Source: Pyramidobacter sp. YE332 (GTDB taxonomy: Bacteria > Synergistota > Synergistia > Synergistales > Dethiosulfovibrionaceae). Taken from it: a stretch of DNA of 64,000 nucleotides. The DNA is taken from NCBI RefSeq assembly GCF_033060595.1, contig NZ_CP133038.1, positions 558,001 through 622,000 on the forward strand, read 5' to 3'. The notes below the pieces were generated by a model, which ran no database searches, was not told the origin of the DNA, and was given only the letters and a program-made list of their open reading frames with translations. Shown here piece by piece: positions 26,235 to 35,061 of this stretch. A program made the translations under genes and the position numbers. Position 1 is the first letter of the stretch, and each line of letters opens with the position of its first letter.

Positions 26235-26974
26235 TTAAGCCTCCCCCTGTTTCAGCTTGTGGCACACGTCGACGGCCGACTCCGTGCCGACCAGCGCGGG
26301 GAAAATTTCCGCGCGCGGCCCCTGCTTCTCGATGCGTCCCTCCGCCAGCACGACGATCTCGTCGGCGATGCTGAGGATGCGTTCCTGATGGGAGATGATG
26401 ACGATCGAACTGTCCTTGATGTCCTCGCGCATCTTTTTGAAGATGCGGATCAGATTCTGGAAGCTCCACAGGTCGATTCCCGCTTCCGGCTCGTCGAAGA
26501 CCGAGAGCTTGGCGCGGCGGGCCAGCACCGTGGCGATCTCGATGCGCTTCAGCTCGCCGCCCGAAAGGGAAGCGTTCACCTCGCGGTTGATGTAGTCGCG
26601 CGCGCACAGTCCCACTTCGGCCAGATACTCGCAGGCCTCGCTGACGAGAAGTTCTCTGCCGACGGCCAGACGCAGCAGGTCGACGACCTCCAGCCCTTGA
26701 AGCGCACCGGCTGCTGAAAGGCGAAGCCGATGCCCATGCGGGCGCGCTCGGTGACGCTTTTATCGGTGACGTCTTCGCCGTCGAGAAAAATGCGGCCGCC
26801 CGTGGGCTTTTCGATGCCGGCGATGAGGCGCGCCAGCGTCGATTTGCCGCCGCCGTTCGGGCCGGTGACGACGACGAATTTTCTGTTGTCCACTTTCAGG
26901 CTCAGATCGTGGATGATCTCCTTCCGGCCGACGTCCTCGGCGACGCTGAAGGAAATATTTTTCAATTCCAGCAT
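26235..26974 (-). pseudogene. sufC: SufC Fe-S assembly ATPase, frame interrupted by 1 nt
   Basis: From ATG 26974 the frame carries the Walker A 'GPNGGGKSTLARL' near 41 and the Q-loop 'FAFQQPVRFKG'. It then shifts. The remainder reads on in the next frame: signature 'SLSGGELKRIEIATVLARR', Walker B 'LSVFDEPEAGIDLW' and H-loop 'IVIISHQERIL'. One G missing from the run at 26694-26696 accounts for the break ('FKG' should lead into 'LEVVDLLRLAV'). SufC is normally essential where it is the only system, so an assembly error or a very recent mutation is more likely than an old pseudogene. Confidence 0.85.
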
Positions 26975-27117
26975 GGCTGGCAACCCCCTTCGTTTTTGTT
27001 CCCCCGGATCCGGGGCGAAGGCGCGAAGCCCCTCTCCGTTCCCGTTTTTACTCTATCACATTTTAGGTGAAATGTTCGTTGGCGGGACAACGGAAGATGC
27101 TTTTTCCCGCGGGAAAA

Positions 27118-27149
27118 ACGCCGCGGCCATTGTGTCATGACCGCGGCGT
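27118..27149. terminator. Inverted repeat upstream of sufC
   Basis: ACGCCGCGG...CCGCGGCGT stem. On the minus strand it is followed by TTTTTCC, so it acts as a terminator for transcription arriving from the IS side. The suf promoter should lie between this and 26974. Confidence 0.5.
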
Positions 27150-27273
27150 GTTAGTCAATAAGAACCGTCGGAATTGACGCGTTCCGCTTTCGGTTGAAAT
27201 TCTTCAAGGTAAATGCAACGCAACATCCGGTACCCCGTTGCATTAAATCTGAATTAAAAGGAGCTTGCATTTA

Positions 27274-28153
27274 GGGCTTGTTTAAAAAACATTTCAGCTT
27301 GTATTATTTCAATAAAATAACACTGGCAGCGACAAGAACAAAAGCGAAAAACGAAGCGTCAAGTTTGTCATAGCGGGTGAAAATTCTACGGAACCATTTG
27401 ATTTTCTGAAAGAAACATTCAACCAAGTGTCGTTCCTTGTAAACATGCTCATCTATAAACCACGGTTCGGGATTATCGCTCTTCGGCGGGATAGTGTAAC
27501 TTCCCTCCCGAGAAGTAATGTACTCTCTGATGGCTTGCGAACCGTAAGCCTTATCGCCGATGACGTTGCTCCCTCTGATTTCCGCTTGCCCGAGCAAGGA
27601 CACGGCATGGCGGGAATCGTGGTCATTGCCGGGACTGAGCAGGAGCGCCAGCGGATTGCCTAAACCATCTACTATCGCATGAATTTTCGTATTCTTGCCG
27701 CCTCTGGACATGCCAATCGCTTGAGCCCCTTTTTTCCCCCTTCCGGGGTTTTCCCTCTCCCGTTGGCACTTTGATGTACTTTGCAGGACGTGGAGTCGAT
27801 AGAGAGATTTTCCATGTCGGCATCAGCGCTTAGGGCGGCAAAGATCGCCTCGAATATTCCCCGCTGTTTCCACAGCCTGAAACGTGCGTAAACTGCCTGC
27901 CATTTGCCGTAACGCTCCGGAAGATCTCTCCATGGCGCTCCACTTCTGGCAAGCCACAGAATCCCATTGATGATCCTGCGGTTATCGTATTTTGCCGGGC
28001 GTCCACGTTGACCTGATTTCGGGTGTTCGGGCGGCAGCATTCTCTTGATTCGATTCCACTCGCTGGAGGTCAGTTCATATCTTCTCTCTTCCATGAGAAA
28101 AGTTTAAGCGATTGGATCGATTTAGGCAACTTTGACGTTTTTTAAACAAGCCC
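27274..28153 (-). mobile_element. IS5-family element (IS427-like group), 880 bp
   Basis: The terminal inverted repeats GGGCTTGTTTAAAAAAC are perfect at both ends (27274-27290 and 28137-28153). It carries one transposase in two overlapping frames. It is inserted inside the third subterminal repeat of the IS30-like copy. Only a single A (27273/28154) appears duplicated, against the 2-4 bp usual for the family. Confidence 0.88.
27304..28094 (-). CDS. IS5-family transposase made by programmed frameshift (orfA/orfB)
   Basis: orfA runs from 28094 ('MEERRYELTSSEWNRIKRML', 'GILWLARSGAPWRDLPERYG', first catalytic Asp in 'LSIDSTSCKVH') and stops at 27672. orfB overlaps and ends at 27304, with 'SRGGKNTKIHAIVDG', the second Asp in 'VIGDKAYGS' and Glu in 'RHLVECFFQKIKWFRRI'. 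The overlap has the slippery sequence GGAAAAAAGGGG (minus strand, 27726-27737), the usual frameshift site of this group. Both frames are otherwise intact, so the element may be active. Confidence 0.88.
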
Positions 28154-28215
28154 AGTCTGAATTGATGAAAGACCTTTCTTACGAGACAACAGATCTCGGA
28201 AAGGAGTTCATCATC

Positions 28216-29508
28216 ATGAACAAACATTTGACTCTGGCTGAAAGAAAAGCCATTGAAAGCGCCCTCAACCGGCGAGAATCTCTCAGAAGTATTGCCTCAA
28301 CAGTTCTGAAGTCGCCGAGTACGATCTCCAGAGAGATCAGAAAACATGCAGAGACTGTCTTCAAAGGCTGTTATGGCCGGACAGCAAACTGCTGCCTTCA
28401 CCGGTATGACTGCTCCGTTACTTCCCTTTGTAACACCTCTCCGAAATGCCGTTCACTGTGTTTCCGGTGCTCAAGATGTAATACGATGTGTCCTGACTTT
28501 AAGGAGGAGGTCTGCCCGCAGCTTTCGGTTCCTCCGTATGTCTGTAACGGCTGCCCCAACCGTCACCGCTGCACTTTAAAAAAACGGATCTATTCTGCTA
28601 AATCTGCAAATGACTCTTACGAGAAAACTTTGCATGAGGCTCGTGAAGGCTTCAATATCTCCGATGCCGAGCTTGCAGATATTGATTCTTTTTTCTCTCC
28701 TCTCATCAAACAGGGGCAGTCTCTCTATCATATTATCCGTAATAATCGAGATACTGTTCCCTGTTCTGAAAGTACCGCCAGACGGCTCCTGCTTTCGGGT
28801 ATTTTAGAGGCACGGAAAATAGACTTGCCCCGAGCTGTCCGTTTTAAGAAGAGAAAGGGAAAAAGAAATAACATGAAGGTGGATAAAAAATGTCGTGAAG
28901 GCCGTACCTACAATGATTTTCTCTCTTTTTCAGAGAAACATCCGGACATGCTTATTACCGAAATCGACAGTGTCGTTGGCACCGCAGGAGGAAAAGTTCT
29001 TCTGACTGTCATCTTAAGAAACTGCAACTTTATGCTGGCTTTTTTGAGAGATAAAAATACTGCTCAATCTGTTGAGCAGATTTTTACAATGCTCTTCACT
29101 CTTCTGGGCAGGAAACGCTATAAGTCCATGTTTCAGGTCCTTCTTGCTGACAACGGTACAGAGTTTTCCAATCCGACGGCTATCGAAAAAGGTCCGGACG
29201 GAGAAAGAAAATCATATATGTTCTATTGCAATCCACAAGCACCGCAGGAAAAAACGAAGGTTGAAAATAATCATACTCTCATTCGAAGGATCCTTCCCAA
29301 GGGAACAACTTTCGACAATTTATCCCAAACTGATATCAACCTGATGATGTCTCATATAAACTCATACGGGAGGAAAAAATTTAACGGAAAATCTCCTGCA
29401 GAGATCTTTATCAACCTGTATGGCGAGGACGTATTGCATTTACTCGGACTCGAACTTATTCCGCCACAGGATATCTGCTTAAAGCGGACTCTTCTCGCCG
29501 GTAAATAA
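28216..29508 (+). CDS. IS30-family transposase, copy 2
   Basis: 430 residues from ATG 28216, after AAGGAG. It differs from the copy at 6904-8196 at four positions: V to A in 'GRTANCC', T to A in 'GTAGGK', L to P in 'KGPDGE' and P to T in 'QEKTKVEN'. The DDE motifs are kept. Its upstream region now abuts the IS5-type element, so its own promoter and left end are disrupted. Confidence 0.9.
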   Translation: MNKHLTLAERKAIESALNRRESLRSIASTVLKSPSTISREIRKHAETVFKGCYGRTANCCLHRYDCSVTSLCNTSPKCRSLCFRCSRCNTMCPDFKEEVCPQLSVPPYVCNGCPNRHRCTLKKRIYSAKSANDSYEKTLHEAREGFNISDAELADIDSFFSPLIKQGQSLYHIIRNNRDTVPCSESTARRLLLSGILEARKIDLPRAVRFKKRKGKRNNMKVDKKCREGRTYNDFLSFSEKHPDMLITEIDSVVGTAGGKVLLTVILRNCNFMLAFLRDKNTAQSVEQIFTMLFTLLGRKRYKSMFQVLLADNGTEFSNPTAIEKGPDGERKSYMFYCNPQAPQEKTKVENNHTLIRRILPKGTTFDNLSQTDINLMMSHINSYGRKKFNGKSPAEIFINLYGEDVLHLLGLELIPPQDICLKRTLLAGK

Positions 29509-29536
29509 CGGCTCCTTTTTAATTTCTTGATTGCAT

Positions 29537-29759
29537 TAACTCTGAACTGAAAATTTTGCTTTCAGTTGAGGATCACTTTTGTATGCACTTTTTTCGGACA
29601 ATTTCCTCGTAACAGCTTTTCATCCCCTTGAATTTGTTCCGTTAGCGCAATCTTGATCGTTATTATGTGTTCGTAATGACTGCTTGCTGCTTTTGTCCTG
29701 TCAAAGTAAATGCAACCCCGTCGCATTTACTTTGACGAGGTTGCATTTACTCTGAAAAT
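29537..29759 (+). repeat. Subterminal repeats at right end of IS30-like copy 2
   Basis: Same four-site arrangement as 8219-8444, including the facing pair that forms a hairpin near 29700-29734. The stretch 29509-29885 holds only IS end sequence and a short gap. Confidence 0.65.
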
Positions 29760-29885
29760 TTACCTTCCGCTTTCGGGCGGTCGCCGCCGGGAGAGAGGCG
29801 GAAAATGTTCCACGTGGAACATTCCTTCGCGGAAGGGGAACCGCTGAGAGCGCTCCGCCGTTCGAAAACGAGCTCGCCTTTGCCC

Positions 29886-30837
29886 CTACGCCCGCGCTTT
29901 CGGACGCAGGACTTCGCCGACGAGCTGGATAAAGCGCCGCACCGCTTTGGCTGTGTAGTCGCGGCTGGGCAGGAGCGCGTAAAACTGCCGCGTCGCCAGC
30001 GGCGAATCGAGCCTGTAAAAGCACAGCGGCGTCGCCGCGGCCGTGACCATACGGTCGCTCACAAAAGCGGCAGCGAAGCCGCCTGCCGCCAGATGATAGG
30101 TGGTGGCGAGCTGACTCAGCTCAATCTTGAGGCGCGGTTTGACGCCGACGGCGGCGAAAATTTGCAGCATACGGTCGTGAAGATTGTTACCGGGCATCAG
30201 CGAGATGAACTCAAGCTCTCCGCAGCGCTCGGCGGGCAGCGCGGGACAATCCCCATGCAGATGATGGCCGTTCATGACGCCGCGCGGCGGCAGGGCGAAG
30301 GCTCGGTATCGGCGGTTGAACGGATGGGCGCGGGGCACTGCCAGCAGAATGCGATCGCTGAACATGGGGTAACGCTCGAAGTCCTTCATGAAGAGTTGGT
30401 TGCAGCTGAACGTCAGGTCTACGGCGCGTTCCTCCAGCATCTTGGTGAGGACGGCCGAACTGTGCTCGACCAGCTCCAGGGCGATGCCCGGATAAAGCTG
30501 GCTGTAGCGCGACAACACCGGCGGCAGGATGTAGCTGTTGATGTAGTGGGAGCCGCCGATGCGCACGTGTCCGGTTTGGAGGTCGTTGATGTCGCCGATC
30601 CGCTGCGTCAGTTCCGCCTCGATTTTTTGATGCGTGTGATCGCGTTGATGTAAAGCCAGCCGGCTTCGGTGAGCTGAAAGGGGCGCACCTTGCGGTCGAA
30701 CAGCGTCATGCCGATGGACGACTCGATTTTTTGATCGCCATGCTCAGCGCCGGCTGCGTGATATACAGTTTTTCCGCCGCTTTCGAAAGGCTGCCGCTTT
30801 TGTAGACCTCGTAGACGTACTCCAGCTCCTGTCTCAT
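29886..30837 (-). pseudogene. LysR-family regulator, two frameshifts
   Basis: ATG 30837 follows AAGGAG. The HTH part reads 'SLSKAAEKLYITQPALSMAI', then shifts at the A6 run 30727-30732. It continues as 'SSIGMTLFDRKVRPFQLTEA' and shifts again at the A6 run 30623-30628. The effector-binding domain then runs to 29886 ('HVRIGGSHYINSYILPPVL', 'LVEHSSAVLTKMLEERAV'). Both breaks lie in the identical sequence ATCAAAAAATCGAG, and adding one A at each restores one frame of about 317 residues. It is divergent from the UxaA/DAACS operon, the usual LysR arrangement. Confidence 0.85.
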
Positions 30838-30946
30838 AACATAAATTCTCCTTATGGTGTAATAAATTTCCAGTAATTGAATTTATGTTACCGCCGCCGT
30901 ATGATGACGTCAAGCAAGATATTCGACTTTCAAGGGGGGATTGAAT

Positions 30947-31243
30947 GTGAACATCAACGCTTTGCTCATGGATGAGAAAGACAACGTGGTCACCTGCGTC
31001 GAAGAGGTGCCGGCCGGGGCGCCGGTCGTTTATCGCCACGGCGATGAGCTCTGCACGCTCACGGCGGAGGAGACGATTCCCTATTGCCACAAGGTCGCCT
31101 TGGTCCCGCTGGACGAGGGGGACGAAGTGATCAAGTACGGCGAGCTGATCGGCCGCACCTTGGTACCGATCGCGAAAGGGCACTGGGTCTCGCACGAGAA
31201 CATCTTCAGCGTGCCGCGAGACTACGCCAGTGAAATGGTATAA
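30947..31243 (+). CDS. UxaA-family small subunit (SAF domain), second copy
   Basis: 98 residues from GTG 30947. AAGGGGGG sits 8 nt upstream, while a TTG at 30941 is too close to it. SAF-domain features: 'EEVPAGAPVVYRHGDE', 'PYCHKVALVPLDEGDEVIKYGELIGR'-type core (K and G conserved) and a C-terminal 'HWVSHEN' where the first copy has 'WIHTHN'. The altered metal-site region suggests a different substrate from the 12728 protein. It overlaps nothing and is 13 nt ahead of its large subunit. Confidence 0.82.
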   Translation: MNINALLMDEKDNVVTCVEEVPAGAPVVYRHGDELCTLTAEETIPYCHKVALVPLDEGDEVIKYGELIGRTLVPIAKGHWVSHENIFSVPRDYASEMV

Positions 31244-31256
31244 GGAGGGGGAAACG

Positions 31257-32417
31257 ATGCAGTTTTGGGGATACAAACGCCAGGAGGGGCGCGCGGGCAT
31301 CCGCAATCACGTGTTGATCCTGCCCACGTGTGCCTGCGGCAGCGAGAGCGCGCGCATCATCGCGTCGCAGGTGCGCGGCGCCGTGAACATCATTTTCAAC
31401 ACCGGCTGTTCCGACGTGGCGGCGAACACGGCCATGTCGCAGAAAGTGCTGACGGGTTTCGCCTGCAATCCCAACGTCTACGGTGTCGTCATCATTGGCC
31501 TTGGCTGCGAGACGGTGGGGCACGCGCAGTTGCGCGAAAAAATCCGGGGAATGACCAGCAAGCCCGTGGTTTCTTTCGGCATTCAGGAAGAGGGCGGCAC
31601 GCTCAGAACCATCGAAAAAGCTGTCCGCGCCGCGCGCGACATGGCCGCCGAAGCCGCCATGCAGCAAAAAGAACGGTGTGACATATCGAATCTGCTTCTG
31701 GGCATCGAGTGCGGCGGCTCCGACGCTACCTCGGGCATCGCCAGCAATCCCGCCGTGGGCGAGCTCAGCGACCTGCTCGTGGATCTCGGCGCTTCGACGA
31801 TCATGAGCGAGTCCATCGAATGGATCGGCGCCGAGCACGTCGTCGCCCGGCGTGCGGCGACGCCGGAACTGCACAACAAGATCATCGAGATCTGCCGGAG
31901 TTACGAAGAACACCTCAAGGCGGCGGGGCAGGACTGCCGCGCCGGTCAGCCCACGCCCGGCAACAAGGCAGGCGGCCTTTCCACGCTCGACGAGAAAAGC
32001 CTCGGCTGCATCCGCAAGGGCGGCTCCCGCCCCATCGTCGAAGTGCTGGCGCAGGCCGAGCGCCCCACGAAGCACGGCGCCATCGTCATGGACACGGCCG
32101 GTTACGACATCTCCTCCGTCACCTCCATGGTAGCTGGCGGCTGCAATGCCGTGATCTTCACCACGGGGCGCGGCACGCCGACGGGCAACGCCATCGTGCC
32201 CGTACTCAAGGTGACGGCCAACGCCCGCACCTATCGGATGATGGACGACAACATGGACGTCGATCTGAGCGGCATCATCAAGGGCACGACGACGTATCGG
32301 GAAAGCGGCAGGGAGCTCCTTGAGATCATCGGAGACGTCTGTAACGGCAAGATGACCAAGGCCGAAGCCTACGGCTTCTCCGACATCGCGATCGATCACG
32401 TCTGCCGCTTCGTTTGA
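31257..32417 (+). CDS. UxaA-family hydro-lyase, large subunit, second copy
   Basis: 386 residues from ATG 31257, preceded by AAGGAGGGGG. It has the same ordered motifs as the 11490 protein: 'AGIRNHVLILPTCAC', 'NTGCSD', 'IGLGCET', 'GIECGGSDATSGI' and 'FTTGRGTPTGNAI'. With its small subunit and the adjoining DAACS transporter it forms a compact uptake-and-lyase operon. The substrate is probably a C3-C6 hydroxy acid (inference). Confidence 0.82.
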   Translation: MQFWGYKRQEGRAGIRNHVLILPTCACGSESARIIASQVRGAVNIIFNTGCSDVAANTAMSQKVLTGFACNPNVYGVVIIGLGCETVGHAQLREKIRGMTSKPVVSFGIQEEGGTLRTIEKAVRAARDMAAEAAMQQKERCDISNLLLGIECGGSDATSGIASNPAVGELSDLLVDLGASTIMSESIEWIGAEHVVARRAATPELHNKIIEICRSYEEHLKAAGQDCRAGQPTPGNKAGGLSTLDEKSLGCIRKGGSRPIVEVLAQAERPTKHGAIVMDTAGYDISSVTSMVAGGCNAVIFTTGRGTPTGNAIVPVLKVTANARTYRMMDDNMDVDLSGIIKGTTTYRESGRELLEIIGDVCNGKMTKAEAYGFSDIAIDHVCRFV

Positions 32418-32441
32418 TTTTTCATTAAAGGGGGAAGAGAA

Positions 32442-33683
32442 ATGGGATTCATCTTTAAACCGTGGAACAAACTGAGCCTGTTCACGCGCATCATGATCGG
32501 CTTCGCGCTCGGCGTCGCCGCGGGGCTGATCTTCGGCAGGCAGGCCGCGGTGCTGAAACCGCTGGGAACAATCCTCACCAACCTGCTGACCATGGTGGTG
32601 GCGCCGCTGGTGCTCTGCCTGCTGGTCTGTGCGGCCGCCGACGTGGGAGACGGCAAGAAGCTGGGACGCATGGGCGTGAAGACGGTGGTCGTCTTCCTTG
32701 TCAGCACTGCGTTCGCCATCGTCATCGGCCTGATCTTCGCCAATCTCATGAAGGTCGGCACGGGCGTCAGCATCGAGCTCGCCAAGGAATCGGCGAAGAC
32801 GACGGCGAAACAGGTCTCCATGCTCGACACGCTGATCAACGTTATCCCCAAAAATCCTTTCGAGGCCCTGTCGAAACAGAACCTGCTGCAGATCATTTTC
32901 TTTGCGCTGCTGCTGGGCTTCGCGCTGATGAAGATCGGCCCCAAGGGGCAAGCGTTGCTCGACATGTTCCGCGCCGGACAGGAAGCGATGAAAAAGATCA
33001 CCACTATCGTGCTCGAGTTCACGCCTTACGGCGTTTTTGGCCTGATGGCGCAAGTCGTGGGAGCCAACGGCCCGGATATCCTCATCCCTTACATCAAGGC
33101 GATCGCGGCCATGTACATCGCCTCGTTCCTCTATCTGGTCGTCGTTCAGGCCGGTCTGATGGCCGGCGTGATTGGGCGCGTCAGCCCGCTCCGTTTCCTG
33201 AAAACGATGAAGGAAGCGATGACCTTCGTCTTCGCCACCTGTTCCAGCGTCGCCACGATCCCGCTCAACCTCGAATGCACGAAGAAACTTGGCGTCGACG
33301 AGGAGACGGCCAACTTCGTGATCCCCTTCGGTGCCGTCATGAACATGAACGGCACCGCCATCTACGAAGCCATCGCCGTGGTCTTCACGGCCCAGATCTT
33401 CGGCGTGCCGCTCACCGTCGCCGATCAGGTCATGATCATGCTCACCGCCACGTTGGCTTCCATTGGCACCGCCGGCGTGCCCGGCTCGGGGCTGGTGATG
33501 CTGACCATCGTGCTCACCTCGGTCCATCTGCCCATGGAAGCGATCGGGCTGCTGGCCGGTATCGACCGCATCCTCAACATGGCCCGCGTGATCCCCAACA
33601 TCGCCGGCGACGCGGCCACGGCGCTGATCGTCTCCCGTTCCGAAGGCACGTTCAAAGCCCCGGAGCCGACTGGCGGACAGTGA
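32442..33683 (+). CDS. Dicarboxylate/amino acid:cation symporter (DAACS family)
   Basis: 413 residues with eight membrane helices and two re-entrant loops expected. Signatures: 'FATCSSVATIPLNLECTKK' (serine-rich hairpin 1 region), 'GAVMNMNGTAIYEAIAVVF' (helix 7 NMNGT motif) and 'ASIGTAGVPGSGLVML' (hairpin 2), then the helix 8 acidic and Arg region 'IDRILNMARVIPNIAGDA'. It imports C4-dicarboxylates or acidic amino acids with Na+ or H+. It is the last gene of the UxaA operon and ends at a strong terminator. Confidence 0.93.
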   Translation: MGFIFKPWNKLSLFTRIMIGFALGVAAGLIFGRQAAVLKPLGTILTNLLTMVVAPLVLCLLVCAAADVGDGKKLGRMGVKTVVVFLVSTAFAIVIGLIFANLMKVGTGVSIELAKESAKTTAKQVSMLDTLINVIPKNPFEALSKQNLLQIIFFALLLGFALMKIGPKGQALLDMFRAGQEAMKKITTIVLEFTPYGVFGLMAQVVGANGPDILIPYIKAIAAMYIASFLYLVVVQAGLMAGVIGRVSPLRFLKTMKEAMTFVFATCSSVATIPLNLECTKKLGVDEETANFVIPFGAVMNMNGTAIYEAIAVVFTAQIFGVPLTVADQVMIMLTATLASIGTAGVPGSGLVMLTIVLTSVHLPMEAIGLLAGIDRILNMARVIPNIAGDAATALIVSRSEGTFKAPEPTGGQ

Positions 33684-33774
33684 CCGCGAAAAGGCGCCCC
33701 GGCGCCGGAACGCGGAGAAGACCGCGTCGGCATGGAGCGGACGTCCGCGTTTCGCGCGGGACATGCGGCACGCA

Positions 33775-33820
33775 AAAAAATCCCCGGCGGCCATTTTTTT
33801 TCGGCCGCCGGGGATTTTTT
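33775..33820. terminator. Bidirectional terminator, 18-bp perfect arms
   Basis: AAAAAATCCCCGGCGGCC and its complement around a T-rich loop, between the DAACS gene (+) and the MBL-fold gene (-). Confidence 0.9.
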
Positions 33821-33889
33821 GTGTGCCGTCCATTTTTGCGTTTGGCAAAGCAAAGCACGTCTTCTCGGGCGCCGCGGATGCCCCGGCCG

Positions 33890-34843
33890 TCAGGCGTTCT
33901 CGCCCAGAAAGCGCGCGAAGCCGCGCACGCTGTTGCCGAGGAAGTACGCTTCGCGGCTCTGCGCGCTTTCGGTATAGGCGACGAGGTTGGCCAGTTCGGG
34001 GTCTTCGCGCCGCAGCAATTCGACCGTTTCGTCTTCGCTCAGGCCGTCTCGCAGGGCCTGGGCGATCGTTTCTTCCCAGAAAAGGTTCTGTCTCAGCGCC
34101 CGTTCGGGCAGCGTGCGGTCGGACGAAGCGCCGAAGTGCCCGGCGCAGAACAGGTCCCAGTCGGCGGCGGCGAGCTTTCTCATGCTCTCGCGGCCGATTT
34201 CCGGCACATAGCGGGGCGGCGTGGCGGGACGGATGCCGTCCCGCCGCCGGCCGTCGGCGAACCAGCTCGAGGCGCCGTCGCCGGGGATGACGCCGAGCGC
34301 TTCGCCGCCGAAGCAGAGGCGTCGCCCCGCGCAGCGGCGCAGGAAGGAGACGTGGTGAGCGGCGTGCCCTGGCGTGTCGATGACGCGCCACGCGGGGGGC
34401 AGCTGTTTGCGCGCGACGAGAGCGGAAGCGGGCACGGGCAGCGGCGGCCGGTAAGCGGCGGCCATCGCTTCGCCGAGCGTGGCGGCGGTGGCCTGCCAGA
34501 GCTTTTGCGGCGAGATCAGGTGTTGGGCGGCGCGCTCGCAGCAGAACACTTTCAGCCGCGGGTAATCGCGGCACAGACAGCCGGCCGCGCCGCAGTGGTC
34601 GAGGTGGATGTGGGTGAGCAGCAGCAGGTCGGGCACGGCTTCCAGGTCGTCCAGCGCTTTTTTGAGACGCGCGTAGGAACCGGCCACGCCGCAGTCGACC
34701 AGCGCGGTTTCGCCGGGAGCGCGCAGCAGCCAGGCGCCGAGGAACTCCTCGAAGCCGGGCCGGCCGTCCAGCGGCAGGCGGATCAGGTCGAGCGACTCGC
34801 CGCCGGCGGCGGCGACGGGGCGGACGTCGTTTGTCCGGGTCAT
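33890..34843 (-). CDS. MBL-fold metallohydrolase
   Basis: 317 residues. The metal-binding motif 'LTHIHLDHCGAAG' is near residue 77. Further ligands are 'DTPGHAAHHVSFL' near 155 and probably 'FCAGHFGA' near 233. The C-terminal 70 residues are helical. The group includes glyoxalase-II-like and quorum-lactonase-like hydrolases, and the substrate is unknown. It is a single gene, read away from the dctP promoter. Confidence 0.82.
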   Translation of the reverse strand: MTRTNDVRPVAAAGGESLDLIRLPLDGRPGFEEFLGAWLLRAPGETALVDCGVAGSYARLKKALDDLEAVPDLLLLTHIHLDHCGAAGCLCRDYPRLKVFCCERAAQHLISPQKLWQATAATLGEAMAAAYRPPLPVPASALVARKQLPPAWRVIDTPGHAAHHVSFLRRCAGRRLCFGGEALGVIPGDGASSWFADGRRRDGIRPATPPRYVPEIGRESMRKLAAADWDLFCAGHFGASSDRTLPERALRQNLFWEETIAQALRDGLSEDETVELLRREDPELANLVAYTESAQSREAYFLGNSVRGFARFLGENA

Positions 34844-34967
34844 GGCGAAAACCTCCTTGTATGAAGAGCGATGACGTGGTTTATTGTACCGCGGCGGAAA
34901 TTTTTTTCCAGCGCCGGGCGCGGAGGATGCCGGAGCGGATTTTGTCTTTCGCCTTTCCTGAAACCGA

Positions 34968-34996
34968 TTGCACGGTTCGCGGCGCCTTGCTATAAT
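34968..34996 (+). promoter_or_regulatory. Strong sigma-70-type promoter of the dctP operon
   Basis: TTGCAC (34968-34973), 17-nt spacer, TATAAT (34991-34996), 66 nt ahead of the dctP start. Confidence 0.75.
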
Positions 34997-35061
34997 GGAC
35001 CGGCCTCCGAGATTTCGCGGCGGAGGAAAAGTTCGTTATCCTTCAAAGGAGTGGATCGCAC

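Larger units (their letters stand above)
27195..29764 (+). mobile_element. IS30-like insertion sequence, copy 2, interrupted by an IS5-type element
   Basis: Same element as 6764-8452. Removing the 880-bp insertion at 27274-28153 leaves 1690 bp against 1689. It is flanked by TTCCGCTTTCGG at 27182-27193 and 29765-29776. I count nine base differences from copy 1, four of which change the transposase. The insertion separates the transposase gene from the outer left end. Confidence 0.85.

Noticed and set aside
31206-34574. 1122-codon minus-strand open frame across the UxaA/DAACS genes
   Set aside because: It runs antisense to three well-supported genes, is Arg/His/Asp-rich and has no motifs or ribosome site.
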